Source: Rubrivivax sp.
GTDB taxonomy: Bacteria > Pseudomonadota > Gammaproteobacteria > Burkholderiales > Burkholderiaceae_C
DNA length: 64,000 nt
Assembly (NCBI GenBank): GCA_020248915.1
Contig: JADCGP010000009.1
Location: 167,698-231,697 of the forward strand
Direction: 5' to 3'
This document shows, in pieces, positions 37,987 through 46,746 of the stretch. The position numbers were made by a program, and so were the translations under genes. Each line of letters starts with the position of its first letter. The first letter of the stretch is position 1. The notes beneath the pieces were generated by a model, which saw only the letters and a list, made by a program, of their open reading frames with translations, was not told the origin of the DNA and searched no databases.

Positions 37987-38985
37987 GTGACCGCCCCTTC
38001 CCAACCCGCAGGCCCACGAGCCATGCTCAACGTGTTCACGCTGGCCAACGGCCGGCTGTTCCAGGAAGAGATCGAGAGCGCCGCCGCGCTGGCCGACCTG
38101 CGCCCGGTGTGGGTCGACCTCGAGTCGCCCAGTGCCGAGGAGAAGGGCTGGCTCCGTGGCCGCTTCGGCCTGGCCATCCCCGACGACGCGGTCGACGACG
38201 ACCTCGAGGAGTCGGCCCGCTTCTACGAGGAGGACAACGGCGAGCTGCACATCCGCTCCGACTTCCTCATCGACGACGACGAGGGGCCGCGCAACGTGCG
38301 CGTGGCCTTCATCCTCAAGGACGGCGTGCTGTTCTCGATCCACGACGAGGACCTGCCGGTGTTCCGGCTGCTGCGCCTGCGCGCGCGCCGCATCCCGGCG
38401 CTGATCGAGGACGCGAAGGACGTGCTGCTGAAGCTGTACGACGCCGACGCCGAGTACAGCGCCGATGCGCTGGAAGGCATCTACGACAAGCTGGAGAAGG
38501 TGTCGGCGCGCGTGCTGAAGGAGGACGTCAACGACCAGACCGCCGGCGAGGCGCTGGCCGCCATCGCGAAGGAGGAGGACCTGAACGGCCGCATCCGCCG
38601 CAACGTGATGGACACGCGGCGCGCGCTCAGCTTCATGATGCGCAGCCGCATGCTGGGGGCCGAGCAGTTCGAGGAGGCGCGCCAGATCCTGCGCGACATC
38701 GACTCGCTGGACAGCCACACGGCGTTCCTGTTCGACAAGATCAACTTCCTGCTCGACGCGACGGTGGGCTTCATCAACATCAACCAGAACAAGATCATCA
38801 AGATCTTCTCGGTGGCCAGCGTCGCGCTGCTGCCGCCGACCCTGATTGCCAGCATCTACGGCATGAACTTCCGCTTCATGCCCGAGCTCGAGCAGCCCTG
38901 GGGCTACCCGTTCGCGCTCGCGCTGATGATGGCCTCGGTCGCCGCGCCGTTCGTGTACTTCCGCCGAAAAGGCTGGCTTCGGTAG
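37987..38985 (+). CDS. corA: CorA-family magnesium/cobalt transporter
   Basis: 332 residues. An N-terminal cytoplasmic alpha/beta domain, a long helical stalk (residues ~150-265) and two C-terminal membrane helices with the signature GMNF in ASIYGMNFRFMP. The ion is most likely Mg2+. The GTG at 37987 is used because GGAGG lies 5 nt upstream; an ATG at 38023 (MLNVFTLANGRL) is a real alternative and fits the conserved family start. Confidence 0.92.
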   Translation: MTAPSQPAGPRAMLNVFTLANGRLFQEEIESAAALADLRPVWVDLESPSAEEKGWLRGRFGLAIPDDAVDDDLEESARFYEEDNGELHIRSDFLIDDDEGPRNVRVAFILKDGVLFSIHDEDLPVFRLLRLRARRIPALIEDAKDVLLKLYDADAEYSADALEGIYDKLEKVSARVLKEDVNDQTAGEALAAIAKEEDLNGRIRRNVMDTRRALSFMMRSRMLGAEQFEEARQILRDIDSLDSHTAFLFDKINFLLDATVGFININQNKIIKIFSVASVALLPPTLIASIYGMNFRFMPELEQPWGYPFALALMMASVAAPFVYFRRKGWLR

Positions 38986-39074
38986 CGAAGCTCCGCCTGC
39001 CGGGGGCGGTCGCGGTGCGTTAACCTAGATGTGATGGGGGCATCGAAGCGGCCCCGGGGGTGAGGAGCTCGGAC

Positions 39075-39527
39075 ATGAAGACCTTGATGCGCGCAGCTGC
39101 GGCACTGGCCGCGTCCGCCGCGCCGGCGCTGGCGCTGGCGCAGTTCGCGATGGTGCCGGCGGCGCAGTGCGCGCAGCCGCAGCCCTCGCAGCAGCAGGTG
39201 GAGCAGGAGTACCGTATCGAGGCGTCGCGCCACCTGTACCGCTGCTACCCGGCGCGCGTGTTCCGTGGCCGTCTGCCGCCGCTGCTGTACGGCGTGATGA
39301 TGGCCGAGATCGACCTCGACGCGCAGGGCAACGTGGTGGGCGTGACGACGGTGCGCCGGCCCGCCGCGGCCGAGGTCGACCCCTGGATCCAGGCGATGGT
39401 GCGGCGCGCGTCGCCGTTCCCGGCGCCGGCCGCCTTCCCGGGCGGCACGCTGCGCTTCACCGAGACCTTCTTCGTCGACCGCACGGGCCAGTTCCAGACC
39501 TTCACGCTGACCGAAGGCCAGCGCTGA
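39075..39527 (+). CDS. Secreted TonB C-terminal-like protein
   Basis: 150 residues from ATG 39075, with GAGGAG upstream. Signal peptide (about 1-22, ending ALALAQ), a Gln-rich stretch, then a fold resembling the TonB C-terminal domain (GVMMAEIDLDAQGNVVGVTTVRRPAAAEVDPWIQAMVRRASPFPAP). It lacks the N-terminal membrane anchor and Pro-rich arm of TonB, so it is not a canonical energy transducer. Periplasmic, function unknown. Confidence 0.8.
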   Translation: MKTLMRAAAALAASAAPALALAQFAMVPAAQCAQPQPSQQQVEQEYRIEASRHLYRCYPARVFRGRLPPLLYGVMMAEIDLDAQGNVVGVTTVRRPAAAEVDPWIQAMVRRASPFPAPAAFPGGTLRFTETFFVDRTGQFQTFTLTEGQR

Positions 39528-39582
39528 CGTCTCGCCGCGGGGGCCGCCTGCAGGCGCAGGGCCCCGTCATCGGTCCGCACGC

Positions 39583-40008
39583 TCAGGAAGCGGCCGCGCG
39601 ACGGGTGAGCCAGCGCACCAGGCCGCCGACCAGCGGCATCTTGGCCCACAGTTCCTCGGCAGCGTCCCAGTAGTCGCGGTGCACCGCGATGCGGCCGTCT
39701 GCGGCCAGCCGCAGGTGCGACGCGCCGCGCACCTGCCAGGGCCGGCCATCGCGGTCGAACAGGAAGTCCCAGGTCAGGAACACCTGCACGCCGTCGGCGA
39801 CGACCTCGTGGACGACGAAGCGCGGGCGCTCGAGCGTCGCGAACATGTGCTCGAAGATGCGGGCGATCGCGTCGGTGCCCGCGACCTCGTTGAAAGGGTC
39901 CTTGAAGCGCGCGTCGTCGGTGTAGATCTCGCCGATCCGCGCCAGGTCCTCGCGGGCCAGCCGCTCGAAGTAGACGCGGATGCGCTCGAGCGCCGCGGGA
40001 TCGGCCAT
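39583..40008 (-). CDS. SnoaL-like (NTF2-fold) protein, last gene of the lipid operon
   Basis: 141 residues from ATG 40008: ALERIRVYFERLAREDLARIGEIYTDDARFKDPFNEV, the typical SnoaL/NTF2 helix and first strand, then VQVFLTWDFLFDRDGRPWQVRGASHLRLAADGRI. It starts 8 nt after the SDR stop. In related clusters a protein of this type accompanies the same FAD/DUF1365/cfa set, so it probably acts on the same lipid intermediates; that is inference. Confidence 0.85.
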   Translation of the reverse strand: MADPAALERIRVYFERLAREDLARIGEIYTDDARFKDPFNEVAGTDAIARIFEHMFATLERPRFVVHEVVADGVQVFLTWDFLFDRDGRPWQVRGASHLRLAADGRIAVHRDYWDAAEELWAKMPLVGGLVRWLTRRAAAS

Positions 40009-40016
40009 CGCGCGCC

Positions 40017-40802
40017 TCAGAGCCCGGTCGAGCGCCGCACGGCGGCGAAGTAGGGGCCGTAGGCGAGCAGCCGCAGGCCCTTGAGCCACAACGTGAAGCG
40101 CTTGGGGAAGTGGATCTCGAAGTCGCCCGCCTGCCAGCCCGCGACGATCGCGCGCGCCGCCTCCTCGGGCCGCATCAGCGCCGGCATCCGGAAGTCGTTG
40201 CCGGCAGTCAGCGGGGTCTCGACGAAGCCCGGGTTGATCACCGACACGCCGACGCCCTTGGGCGCGAGGTCGAGGTACAGCGTCTCGGCCAGGTTGATCA
40301 GCGCCGCCTTCGTCGGCCCGTAGGCGAGGGCCTTGGGCAGGCCGCGGAAGCCCGCGACGCTCGAGATCAGCGACAGGTGGGCGGGACGACCGGCCCGGGC
40401 CTGCGCGAGCAGCTGCGGCAGCACCGCGTCGAGCAGGTACAGCGCACCGACGTAGTTGACCTGCTGGTGGCGCAGCGCCACCTCGAGGTCGAACTCGGTC
40501 GCCCGCATCTCGGCATAGGTGCCGGCGCAGTAGCAGGCCAGGTCGATGCCGCCGTGCCGGTCGACGATGCGCGCTGCCGCCGCGTGCACCGCCGCGCGGT
40601 CGGTCACGTCGAGCGCGATCGCGTCGCTGCCGGGGTGCTCGGCGACGAAGCGCTCGAGCGCCGCCTCGCTGCGGGCCGACACGACGACGACGGCGCCGAG
40701 CGCGTGCAGCTGCTCGGCCGTCGCGCGGCCGATGCCGGTGGAAGCGCCGACCAGCCAGACGACCCGGCCCTTCCAGTTGCCGATGCAGGGGTTCAGTGGC
40801 AT
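40017..40802 (-). CDS. Short-chain dehydrogenase/reductase
   Basis: 261 residues. NAD(P)-binding GASTGIGRA, active-site Ser in LISSVAGFRG and the YxxxK pair in AYGPTKAAL. Classical SDR of unknown substrate. Ten nt after the DUF3833 gene and 8 nt before the SnoaL-like gene: part of the operon running from 46688. Confidence 0.92.
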   Translation of the reverse strand: MPLNPCIGNWKGRVVWLVGASTGIGRATAEQLHALGAVVVVSARSEAALERFVAEHPGSDAIALDVTDRAAVHAAAARIVDRHGGIDLACYCAGTYAEMRATEFDLEVALRHQQVNYVGALYLLDAVLPQLLAQARAGRPAHLSLISSVAGFRGLPKALAYGPTKAALINLAETLYLDLAPKGVGVSVINPGFVETPLTAGNDFRMPALMRPEEAARAIVAGWQAGDFEIHFPKRFTLWLKGLRLLAYGPYFAAVRRSTGL

Positions 40803-40812
40803 CGCACCCGCC

Positions 40813-41346
40813 TCACGGCTTCGTGAAGGACAGCGTGACCTCGCCGAGGCGGATCCCGAACTTGCTCATCACGGCCTTGTTCAGCATGACCTTCTCGTCG
40901 ACGAGGTACATCCAGTCGTCGAACTGCACATCGTAGACCTTGCCATCCACCGGCAGCCGCAGCGTGTACGACCAGTTCAGCGCGTTGCCTGCCGCGATGC
41001 CCTGCGCGACGCCGACGACGTCGTCGGCGCGGCCCTCGTAGCGGCCGTTGCCCAGGTCGGTGAGGCGCCAGACCCGGCGCTCGGTCTTGCCGTCGCTGTA
41101 GGTGAAGCGCTCGTCGAGGATGCCCTGGTTGCCCTGCCAGGAGCCGGTCATGCGGACGACGAAGCGGCGCGCCACCTTGCCGCTGCGGTCTGTGAAGATG
41201 CCGTGTGCGACCAGTTCGCCGTTGAAGTAGGTCTTCAGGTCGAGCACCGGCTTCTCCGCGGCGTAGTCGGCGGGTTGCGGCGAGGCGCAGGCGCCCAGAA
41301 AGGCGGCGGCGGCCAGGGTGCAGGCGAGGGCGGTGCGGCGGATCAT
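40813..41346 (-). CDS. DUF3833 lipoprotein
   Basis: 177 residues. Lipobox LGAC at about 20-23 (AAAFLGACASPQ) marks an outer-membrane or periplasmic lipoprotein. The mature part (VLDLKTYFNGELVAHGIFTDRSGKVARRFVVRMTGSWQGNQG ... DDWMYLVDEKVMLNKAVMSKFG) matches the DUF3833 family as I recall it. ATGA overlap with the MFS gene. In known clusters this family travels with cfa and DUF1365. Confidence 0.88.
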   Translation of the reverse strand: MIRRTALACTLAAAAFLGACASPQPADYAAEKPVLDLKTYFNGELVAHGIFTDRSGKVARRFVVRMTGSWQGNQGILDERFTYSDGKTERRVWRLTDLGNGRYEGRADDVVGVAQGIAAGNALNWSYTLRLPVDGKVYDVQFDDWMYLVDEKVMLNKAVMSKFGIRLGEVTLSFTKP

Positions 41347-42653
41347 CGGACGGTCTCGGGTAGGGCGGGGGTAGGGCCGGCCGGCGGGCGCAGCCACAAG
41401 AAGTGCAGCAGTGCGACGGCCGTGAGCTTGAGCACGCAGGGCAGCAGGCAGTACGCGATGGACAGGGCGGAGAGCGCGGACGGGTCGCGTGCCCCAGGCG
41501 TGTAGCCGAAGAGCGCCAGCAGCGGCAAGGCGATGCCGGCGGCCAGCGCGAGGTTGAGCTTGGTGGCGAAGTTCCACCAGCCGAAGTAGGCGCCTTCGAG
41601 CCGCTCGCCGTGGCCCGCGCGCTGGATCACGCCGGCCAGCATCGCTCCGGGCAGCGTCAGGTCGGCGCCGAGCGCGATGCCGCTGGCGATGCACACCAGC
41701 GCGAAGCCGACGACATCGCCCGCGCCCAGGCCGAGCGCCCAGATGAACGCGGCCACTGCCAGCAGCATCCCGACGAGCCAGCTGCGCTCGAGGCCGAACC
41801 GCGCCACCAGCCGCACCCACAACGGCATGCTGAGCGCGCCGGCCGCGAAGTAGCTGGCGAGGAAGAGCGGCTCGAAGCTCGGCGCCTGCAGCCGGTCGCG
41901 GATGAAGAACAGCACCAGCGTCGCGGGCACCGCGCTGGCCACGCCGTTGACCAGGAACACGGCCAGCAGGCGCCGGAAGGCCGGGGTGCGCAGCGGCTCG
42001 AACATCAGTGGCGGGGCGGGCGCGCCGTCGCCGACGCGCGGCTGCGGGGCGCGCGTGAGCAGCGCGACCCCCAGCGCCAGCGTCAGTGCGAAGGTCGCGG
42101 TGGACACCGACATGCTGGTCACCGAGGGCAGCACGCTCGCCACCAGCACGCCGGCCAGCGCCAGTCCCTCGCGCCAGGAAACGATGCGGGCGCGCTGGCC
42201 CTCGTCGCCGCCCAGCCGTGCTCCCCAGGCCTGGTGCAGAACCGACAGCACGCTGTAGCTGAGGTAGGTGACCGCGAGGAAGGCCCCGCACCACGCCAGC
42301 AGCGACGCCGTGCCCGTCACCATCGGGAAGAACAACGCCCGGAAACCGATCGCGACCACCACCGCGGCGATCACCGCGGCGACGATCACGCGCCTGCCGG
42401 AGTGGGCGAACCAACCGTCCGTCAGACGGCCGATCCAGGGGTCGGCCACGGCGTCCAGCAGCCGCGCGCCCAGCAGCAGCGCGCCCAGCGCGGCCAGCGG
42501 GATCCCGAACTCGGACGCGTAGTAGTTGGGCAGGATCACGTACAGCGGCAGCGCGACGAAGGCCAGTGGCAGGCCGAGCGCGCCATAGGCCAGCCCCTGG
42601 CCGATGCCGCCGCGCCAGCCCGACGCCGCGCCCGCGGGCGCTTCCGCGGTCAT
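41343..42653 (-). CDS. GPH/MelB-type MFS transporter
   Basis: 436 residues, 12 membrane helices by eye. The MelB-type motif ARLLDAVADPWIGRLTD sits after helix 2. Members are normally sugar:cation symporters, but in this operon a lipid or lipid-precursor role is more likely; unproven. Its start overlaps the chalcone-isomerase-like stop and its stop overlaps the DUF3833 start, both in ATGA, so translation of these three genes is coupled. Confidence 0.88.
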   Translation of the reverse strand: MTAEAPAGAASGWRGGIGQGLAYGALGLPLAFVALPLYVILPNYYASEFGIPLAALGALLLGARLLDAVADPWIGRLTDGWFAHSGRRVIVAAVIAAVVVAIGFRALFFPMVTGTASLLAWCGAFLAVTYLSYSVLSVLHQAWGARLGGDEGQRARIVSWREGLALAGVLVASVLPSVTSMSVSTATFALTLALGVALLTRAPQPRVGDGAPAPPLMFEPLRTPAFRRLLAVFLVNGVASAVPATLVLFFIRDRLQAPSFEPLFLASYFAAGALSMPLWVRLVARFGLERSWLVGMLLAVAAFIWALGLGAGDVVGFALVCIASGIALGADLTLPGAMLAGVIQRAGHGERLEGAYFGWWNFATKLNLALAAGIALPLLALFGYTPGARDPSALSALSIAYCLLPCVLKLTAVALLHFLWLRPPAGPTPALPETVR

Positions 42654-43237
42654 GGACGCTGGCCCATGAGGGCCTGCCGCAACGCGGGCTCGGACGTCTG
42701 CGGCGCCAGCCAGATGCCGAAGAACATGCGTGCGAAGTCGGGGTCGCGCAGCTCGCCGGTCGGGCGGCCGTTGAGGTAGAAGCGCGCGAACTGCCCGGGC
42801 TGCTTGAAGCCGGTCAGGCGATCGCCGGCGTTCACGTCCGGGAACATCCGAGTCATCGACGCGAGCCAGCGCTCGGCGGCCGCCGGCGCGATGTCGCCCT
42901 GGCGGCGCATCTCGACCAGCGAGCGCTCGGCGATCTTCGGCCCCTGCAGCGCGCGCATGTACTCGAGCTCGAGCGCCAACGGCACCTGCCAGGCGGCCGC
43001 GTCGGCCGACTGCGGCCCGACCCACAGCCTGGCCTCGTAGACGCGCAGGCCCAGGAAGCGCAACTGCCCGCGACCCTGCAGGCGGGCCCCAGGGAGCTCC
43101 GCCTGCACCTCGGCAGGCGCGGCCGTCGCCCGAGCCGGCCCGAGTACGAGTGCGCCGAGGCCCGCAACCAGGACCTGCCGGCGGTGCAGCCGGTCTCGCT
43201 GGCCGGGCGTCGAATGATCGTCGTCGTGTCTGGACAT
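42650..43237 (-). CDS. Chalcone-isomerase-like protein with Tat-type signal
   Basis: 195 residues from ATG 43237 (GAGGT four nt upstream; a GTG two codons earlier is possible). A twin-arginine-type signal (RLHRRQVLVAGLGALVLG) precedes a chalcone-isomerase-like fold (GARLQGRGQLRFLGLRVYEARLWVG ... GIWLAPQTSEPALRQALMG). Such bacterial proteins bind fatty-acid-like ligands and do not make flavonoids. ATGA overlap with the MFS gene. Confidence 0.87.
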   Translation of the reverse strand: MSRHDDDHSTPGQRDRLHRRQVLVAGLGALVLGPARATAAPAEVQAELPGARLQGRGQLRFLGLRVYEARLWVGPQSADAAAWQVPLALELEYMRALQGPKIAERSLVEMRRQGDIAPAAAERWLASMTRMFPDVNAGDRLTGFKQPGQFARFYLNGRPTGELRDPDFARMFFGIWLAPQTSEPALRQALMGQRP

Positions 43238-43244
43238 GGTCACC

Positions 43245-44480
43245 TCAGCCGGGCTTGCGCAGCGTGAACTGCACGACGTCCGTGTTACCGGTGGCGAACG
43301 CCGCCTCGCAGTAGGCGAGGTAGAACTCCCAGATCTTCAGGAAGCGGGCGTCGAAGCCCTGGCCCAGCACCTCGCGCTCGCGCGCCAGGAAGCCGGTGCG
43401 CCAGCGCCGCAGCGTCTCGGCATAGTCGGGCCCGAAGGCCAGTTCGGTGACCACCTCCAGACCTGCCTTCGCCGCCTCGGCGCGGAACGCGCCCGGGCTG
43501 GGCAGCAGGCCGCCGGGGAAGATGTACTGCTGGATGAAGTCGGTGCCGCGAACGTAGCGCTCGAACAGGTCGTCGCGGATGGTGATCGTCTGCACGCAGG
43601 CGCGGCCGCCCGGGGCCAGCAGCGCCGACACCGTGCCGAAGAACCGCCCCCAGTACTCGCGGCCCACCGCCTCGAACATCTCTATCGAGGCGATCGCGTC
43701 GAAGGGGCCGTCGGCGATGTCGCGGTAGTCCTGCAGCCGCAGGTCGGCGCGGTCGCCCAGCCCGCGCGCCGCCAGTCGCGCCTGCGCGTACTGCAGCTGC
43801 TCGGTCGACAGCGTGACGCCCGTGACCCGCGCGCCGAAGTCGCCCGCGGCCGCCTCGGCCAGCGCACCCCAGCCGCAGCCGATCTCGAGCAGCCGGCCGC
43901 CCGGGCGGATGCCGCACTCGCGCAGCGCGCGGTGCACCTTGGCGCGCTGCGCCTGCGCCAGGTCGCCCGTCAGGTCGCCCTCGAACAGCGCGCTCGAGTA
44001 GTTCATCGTCTCGTCGAGCCACAGGCGGTAGAACGGGTTGCCGAGGTCGTAATGCGCGTGGATGTTCTTGCGGCTGCCGCGACGCGAGTTGCGGTGCAGC
44101 AGGTGCTTGATCCGGTAGGCGAGCGCGCCCCACCACGTGCCGTAGATGACCTGCTCGACGGCGTCGCGGTTGGCGATGAACAGCTCCAGCAGCGCGACCA
44201 GGTCCGGCGTGGTCCAGTGCCCGTCGATGTAGGCCTCGGCGAATCCGATGTCGCCGCTCTTCAGCGCGGCGCCGCACACGGTCCAGTCGACCAGGCGGAT
44301 CGCGGCGCGCGGCTCGGTGCCGTTGCCGAAGCGCGCCTGGCTGCCGTCGGGCAGCTGCACGTCGAGCGTGCCCACCGACAACGACTGCAGCAGGCGGAAG
44401 ACGGCGCGCGCCGGGGCGGGGGCGCCGGCAGGCGGCGCGATGCGCGCGGCGCCGGAGGCGGTGGTGGTGCTGGTGTTCAT
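43245..44480 (-). CDS. cfa: Cyclopropane-fatty-acyl-phospholipid synthase
   Basis: 411 residues. SAM-binding LLEIGCGWGALAEAAA, catalytic-region motifs FDAIASIEMFEAVGREYWG and YIFPGGLLPSPGAF, and HYDLGNPFYRLWLDETMNYSSALF are typical of CFA synthases. They add a methylene (or, in related enzymes, a methyl) group to double bonds of membrane unsaturated fatty acids. In this operon it may be the methylase step of a modified or furan fatty acid pathway rather than a stand-alone Cfa. Confidence 0.93.
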   Translation of the reverse strand: MNTSTTTASGAARIAPPAGAPAPARAVFRLLQSLSVGTLDVQLPDGSQARFGNGTEPRAAIRLVDWTVCGAALKSGDIGFAEAYIDGHWTTPDLVALLELFIANRDAVEQVIYGTWWGALAYRIKHLLHRNSRRGSRKNIHAHYDLGNPFYRLWLDETMNYSSALFEGDLTGDLAQAQRAKVHRALRECGIRPGGRLLEIGCGWGALAEAAAGDFGARVTGVTLSTEQLQYAQARLAARGLGDRADLRLQDYRDIADGPFDAIASIEMFEAVGREYWGRFFGTVSALLAPGGRACVQTITIRDDLFERYVRGTDFIQQYIFPGGLLPSPGAFRAEAAKAGLEVVTELAFGPDYAETLRRWRTGFLAREREVLGQGFDARFLKIWEFYLAYCEAAFATGNTDVVQFTLRKPG

Positions 44481-44520
44481 CGGCCGGGTTCGATTCTGGG
44501 GGGCTGCGGGGAACGGGGGT

Positions 44521-45384
44521 TCAGCGGGTGACGAAGGCCCGCGGCGGGTCGGGCTTGGTGAAGAAGGGTACGCGCTTGAGCAGCAGCCGCAGCGCCTGCC
44601 AGTGGATGCGGCCGATCACGCCCAGCGTCATCAGCGGCATGCCGAAGAAGGCGCGCCGCGCGGAGGCGGCCGACAGCGGTTCGAGCCGGCCGCACACGCT
44701 GGTCTGCAGCAGGGGCCCGCTCGCGTCGTCGTGGTCGACGCGAGCCACGATGCGCTCGGCATCGCCGCCTGCCGCGCGCAGGAAGCGGAACCGGTAGCCG
44801 CCCTCGACGCTGCAGAACGGCGAGACGTGGAACACCTTGTGCGCGCGCAGCTCGCGGCCCCAGCCGACGCCGGGACCGTGCAACAGGTAGACGTGCCTCT
44901 CGCCGAAAGTGTTGTTGACCTCGGCCAGCACGGCTGCCAGCGAGCCGTCCGCGCGGTGGCAGTACCAGAAGCTGACCGGCTTGAAGGCGTAGCCGAGCAC
45001 GCGCGGGTAGGTCTGCAGCCAGATCTCGCCGTCGGCGTCGCGCACGCCTTCGTCGGCCAGCGTCTGCTCGGCCCAGGCCAGCGCGTCGCCGCGGCCGTCG
45101 CCGTGGTCTGCATCGTGGAAGGCAAGCAGGCCGAAGCGGTTGCGCGGCAGGTCCGCCGCCGGGCGTGCGCGCAGCGCACGCATCGGCAGCAGCAGGAAAT
45201 AGGTCGGGTAGGCGAAGGCGTGCTCGCTCGGCCGCAGGCGCCGGTGGCGCACGAGGCCGCGCGCGAGCAGGGCCTGTGCCGGGTTCACCATGCCCGAAGT
45301 GTGCGCCGGTCGGGCCGGGTGCACCGGCGCCTCGCCGGCGCCGGCAGCCGCGGGGCCGTCGGCAGGACTGGTGGCAACGTTCAT
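44521..45384 (-). CDS. DUF1365-family protein
   Basis: 287 residues. The conserved segments VRHRRLRPSEHAFAYPTYFLLLPM, YPRVLGYAFKPVSFWYCHR and NNTFGERHVYLL are diagnostic for DUF1365 (COG3496). The family is almost always found between an FAD oxidoreductase and a CFA synthase and its biochemical role is open. Start ATG overlaps the FAD gene's stop; 40 nt before cfa. Confidence 0.92.
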   Translation of the reverse strand: MNVATSPADGPAAAGAGEAPVHPARPAHTSGMVNPAQALLARGLVRHRRLRPSEHAFAYPTYFLLLPMRALRARPAADLPRNRFGLLAFHDADHGDGRGDALAWAEQTLADEGVRDADGEIWLQTYPRVLGYAFKPVSFWYCHRADGSLAAVLAEVNNTFGERHVYLLHGPGVGWGRELRAHKVFHVSPFCSVEGGYRFRFLRAAGGDAERIVARVDHDDASGPLLQTSVCGRLEPLSAASARRAFFGMPLMTLGVIGRIHWQALRLLLKRVPFFTKPDPPRAFVTR

Positions 45385-46688
45385 GCGGCAGCCCGCCCAC
45401 CCTCGGTCAGCCAGCGTTCGCGCAGCGCCGCGACCACGTCCAGCGCCGAGCCGAGCCCGTCCTCGTGGAAGCCGTACCGGGCCCAGGCACCGCAGAACCA
45501 GGTGTGGGCCACGCCCTGGATCTCGGGCAGGCGGCGCTGAGCGGCGACGGCGGCGAGGTCGAACACAGGGTGGCTGTAGTCGATCTCGGCGAGCACGGTG
45601 TCGGCGCGCGGCGCGCGCTGCGGGTCGGGGTTCAGCGACACCACCACCGGCTGCTGCCAGGGCAGCGGCTGCAGCCGGTTGATCAGGTAGTGCAGGCACA
45701 CCGCGGACTGCTCGCGGCCGGCGTCGAGGGCGCGTGCGTAGTTCCAGGACGCCCAGGCACGCCGGCTGCGCGGCAGCACCGAGGCATCGGTGTGCAGCAC
45801 GGCCCGGTTCGGGTGGTAGCGGATCGCGCCGAGCACGGAGCGCTCCTGCGGTCCGATGTCGTCCAGCAGCGCCAGGCTCTGGTCGCTGTGGCAGGCGAGG
45901 ATCACATCGTCGAACCGCTCGCTGCCGTGGTCGGTGGCCACCATCACGCCGCCGCGCCCGTCGCCGGGGGGCAGCCGCCGCACGCCGCGCACCGGGGTGG
46001 CCAGCCGCGCGTCGGCGATCGCCGGCAGCATCCGATGCACGTAGTTGCGGGCGCCGCCGGCCACCGTGTACCACTGCGGCCGGTCGTTCACCTGGATCAG
46101 GCCGTGGTTGTGGCAGAAACGGATCATCGTGCCGATCGGGAAGCGCAGCATCTGGTCGGCGGGGCAACTCCAGATGCAGCCGATCATCGGCAGGAAGTAC
46201 CAGTCGCGGAACGCGGCGCCGAAGCGATGGCGGCCGAGGAAGTCGCCGATCGGCTCGGCCAGCGCCGCGTCGTCGCCGGACTCGGCGATGCCGGTGGCGA
46301 GCCGGTTGAAGCGCAGCACCTCCAGCAGCATGCCGACGAAGCGCGGCGACAGCAGGTTGCGGCGCTGCGCGAAGACCGCGTCGAGGTCGCTGCCGCTCCA
46401 TTCCAGGCCCGCCTGCGGCACCTGCACCGAGAACGACATGTCCGACGCGGCGGTCTGCACGCCGAGCGTCTCGAACAGGCGTCGCAGCTTGGGGTACGTC
46501 CGGTGGTTGAAGACGAGGAAGCCGGTGTCGACGCCGTGGGTCACGCCCTGCAGCGTGACGTCGACCGTGTGGGTGTGGCCGCCGAAATGCGTGCCGGCCT
46601 CGAACAGCGTGACGCGCGCCTCATCGGCCAGCGACCACGCCGCGGCAAGGCCCGAGATGCCCGAGCCGACGACGGCGACGCGCTTCAT
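45381..46688 (-). CDS. FAD-dependent oxidoreductase (COG2907, desaturase-like)
   Basis: 435 residues. FAD-binding GSGISGLAAAWSLADEARVTLFEAGTHFGGHTHTV at the N-terminus and amine-oxidase-like C-terminal segment (GVAHTWFCGAWARYGFHEDGLGSALDVVAAL). First gene of the eight-gene minus operon; a 9-bp GC hairpin lies 24 nt before its ATG. In related clusters this enzyme takes part in fatty-acid modification under photo-oxidative stress. Confidence 0.92.
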   Translation of the reverse strand: MKRVAVVGSGISGLAAAWSLADEARVTLFEAGTHFGGHTHTVDVTLQGVTHGVDTGFLVFNHRTYPKLRRLFETLGVQTAASDMSFSVQVPQAGLEWSGSDLDAVFAQRRNLLSPRFVGMLLEVLRFNRLATGIAESGDDAALAEPIGDFLGRHRFGAAFRDWYFLPMIGCIWSCPADQMLRFPIGTMIRFCHNHGLIQVNDRPQWYTVAGGARNYVHRMLPAIADARLATPVRGVRRLPPGDGRGGVMVATDHGSERFDDVILACHSDQSLALLDDIGPQERSVLGAIRYHPNRAVLHTDASVLPRSRRAWASWNYARALDAGREQSAVCLHYLINRLQPLPWQQPVVVSLNPDPQRAPRADTVLAEIDYSHPVFDLAAVAAQRRLPEIQGVAHTWFCGAWARYGFHEDGLGSALDVVAALRERWLTEGGRAAA

Positions 46689-46711
46689 CGCGCCCACCCT
46701 GCAGAGCGTAG

Positions 46712-46733
46712 GGGGGCCGCGGGTGCGGCCCCC
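46712..46733 (-). promoter_or_regulatory. GC hairpin just before the FAD oxidoreductase start
   Basis: GGGGGCCGC, loop GGGT, GCGGCCCCC: a perfect 9-bp stem ending 24 nt from the ATG. It lies between the larger RNA fold and the ribosome site GCAGGGTGGG and has no U-tract, so translational control is likelier than termination. Confidence 0.55.
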
Positions 46734-46746
46734 GGGGGAAGAAAGT

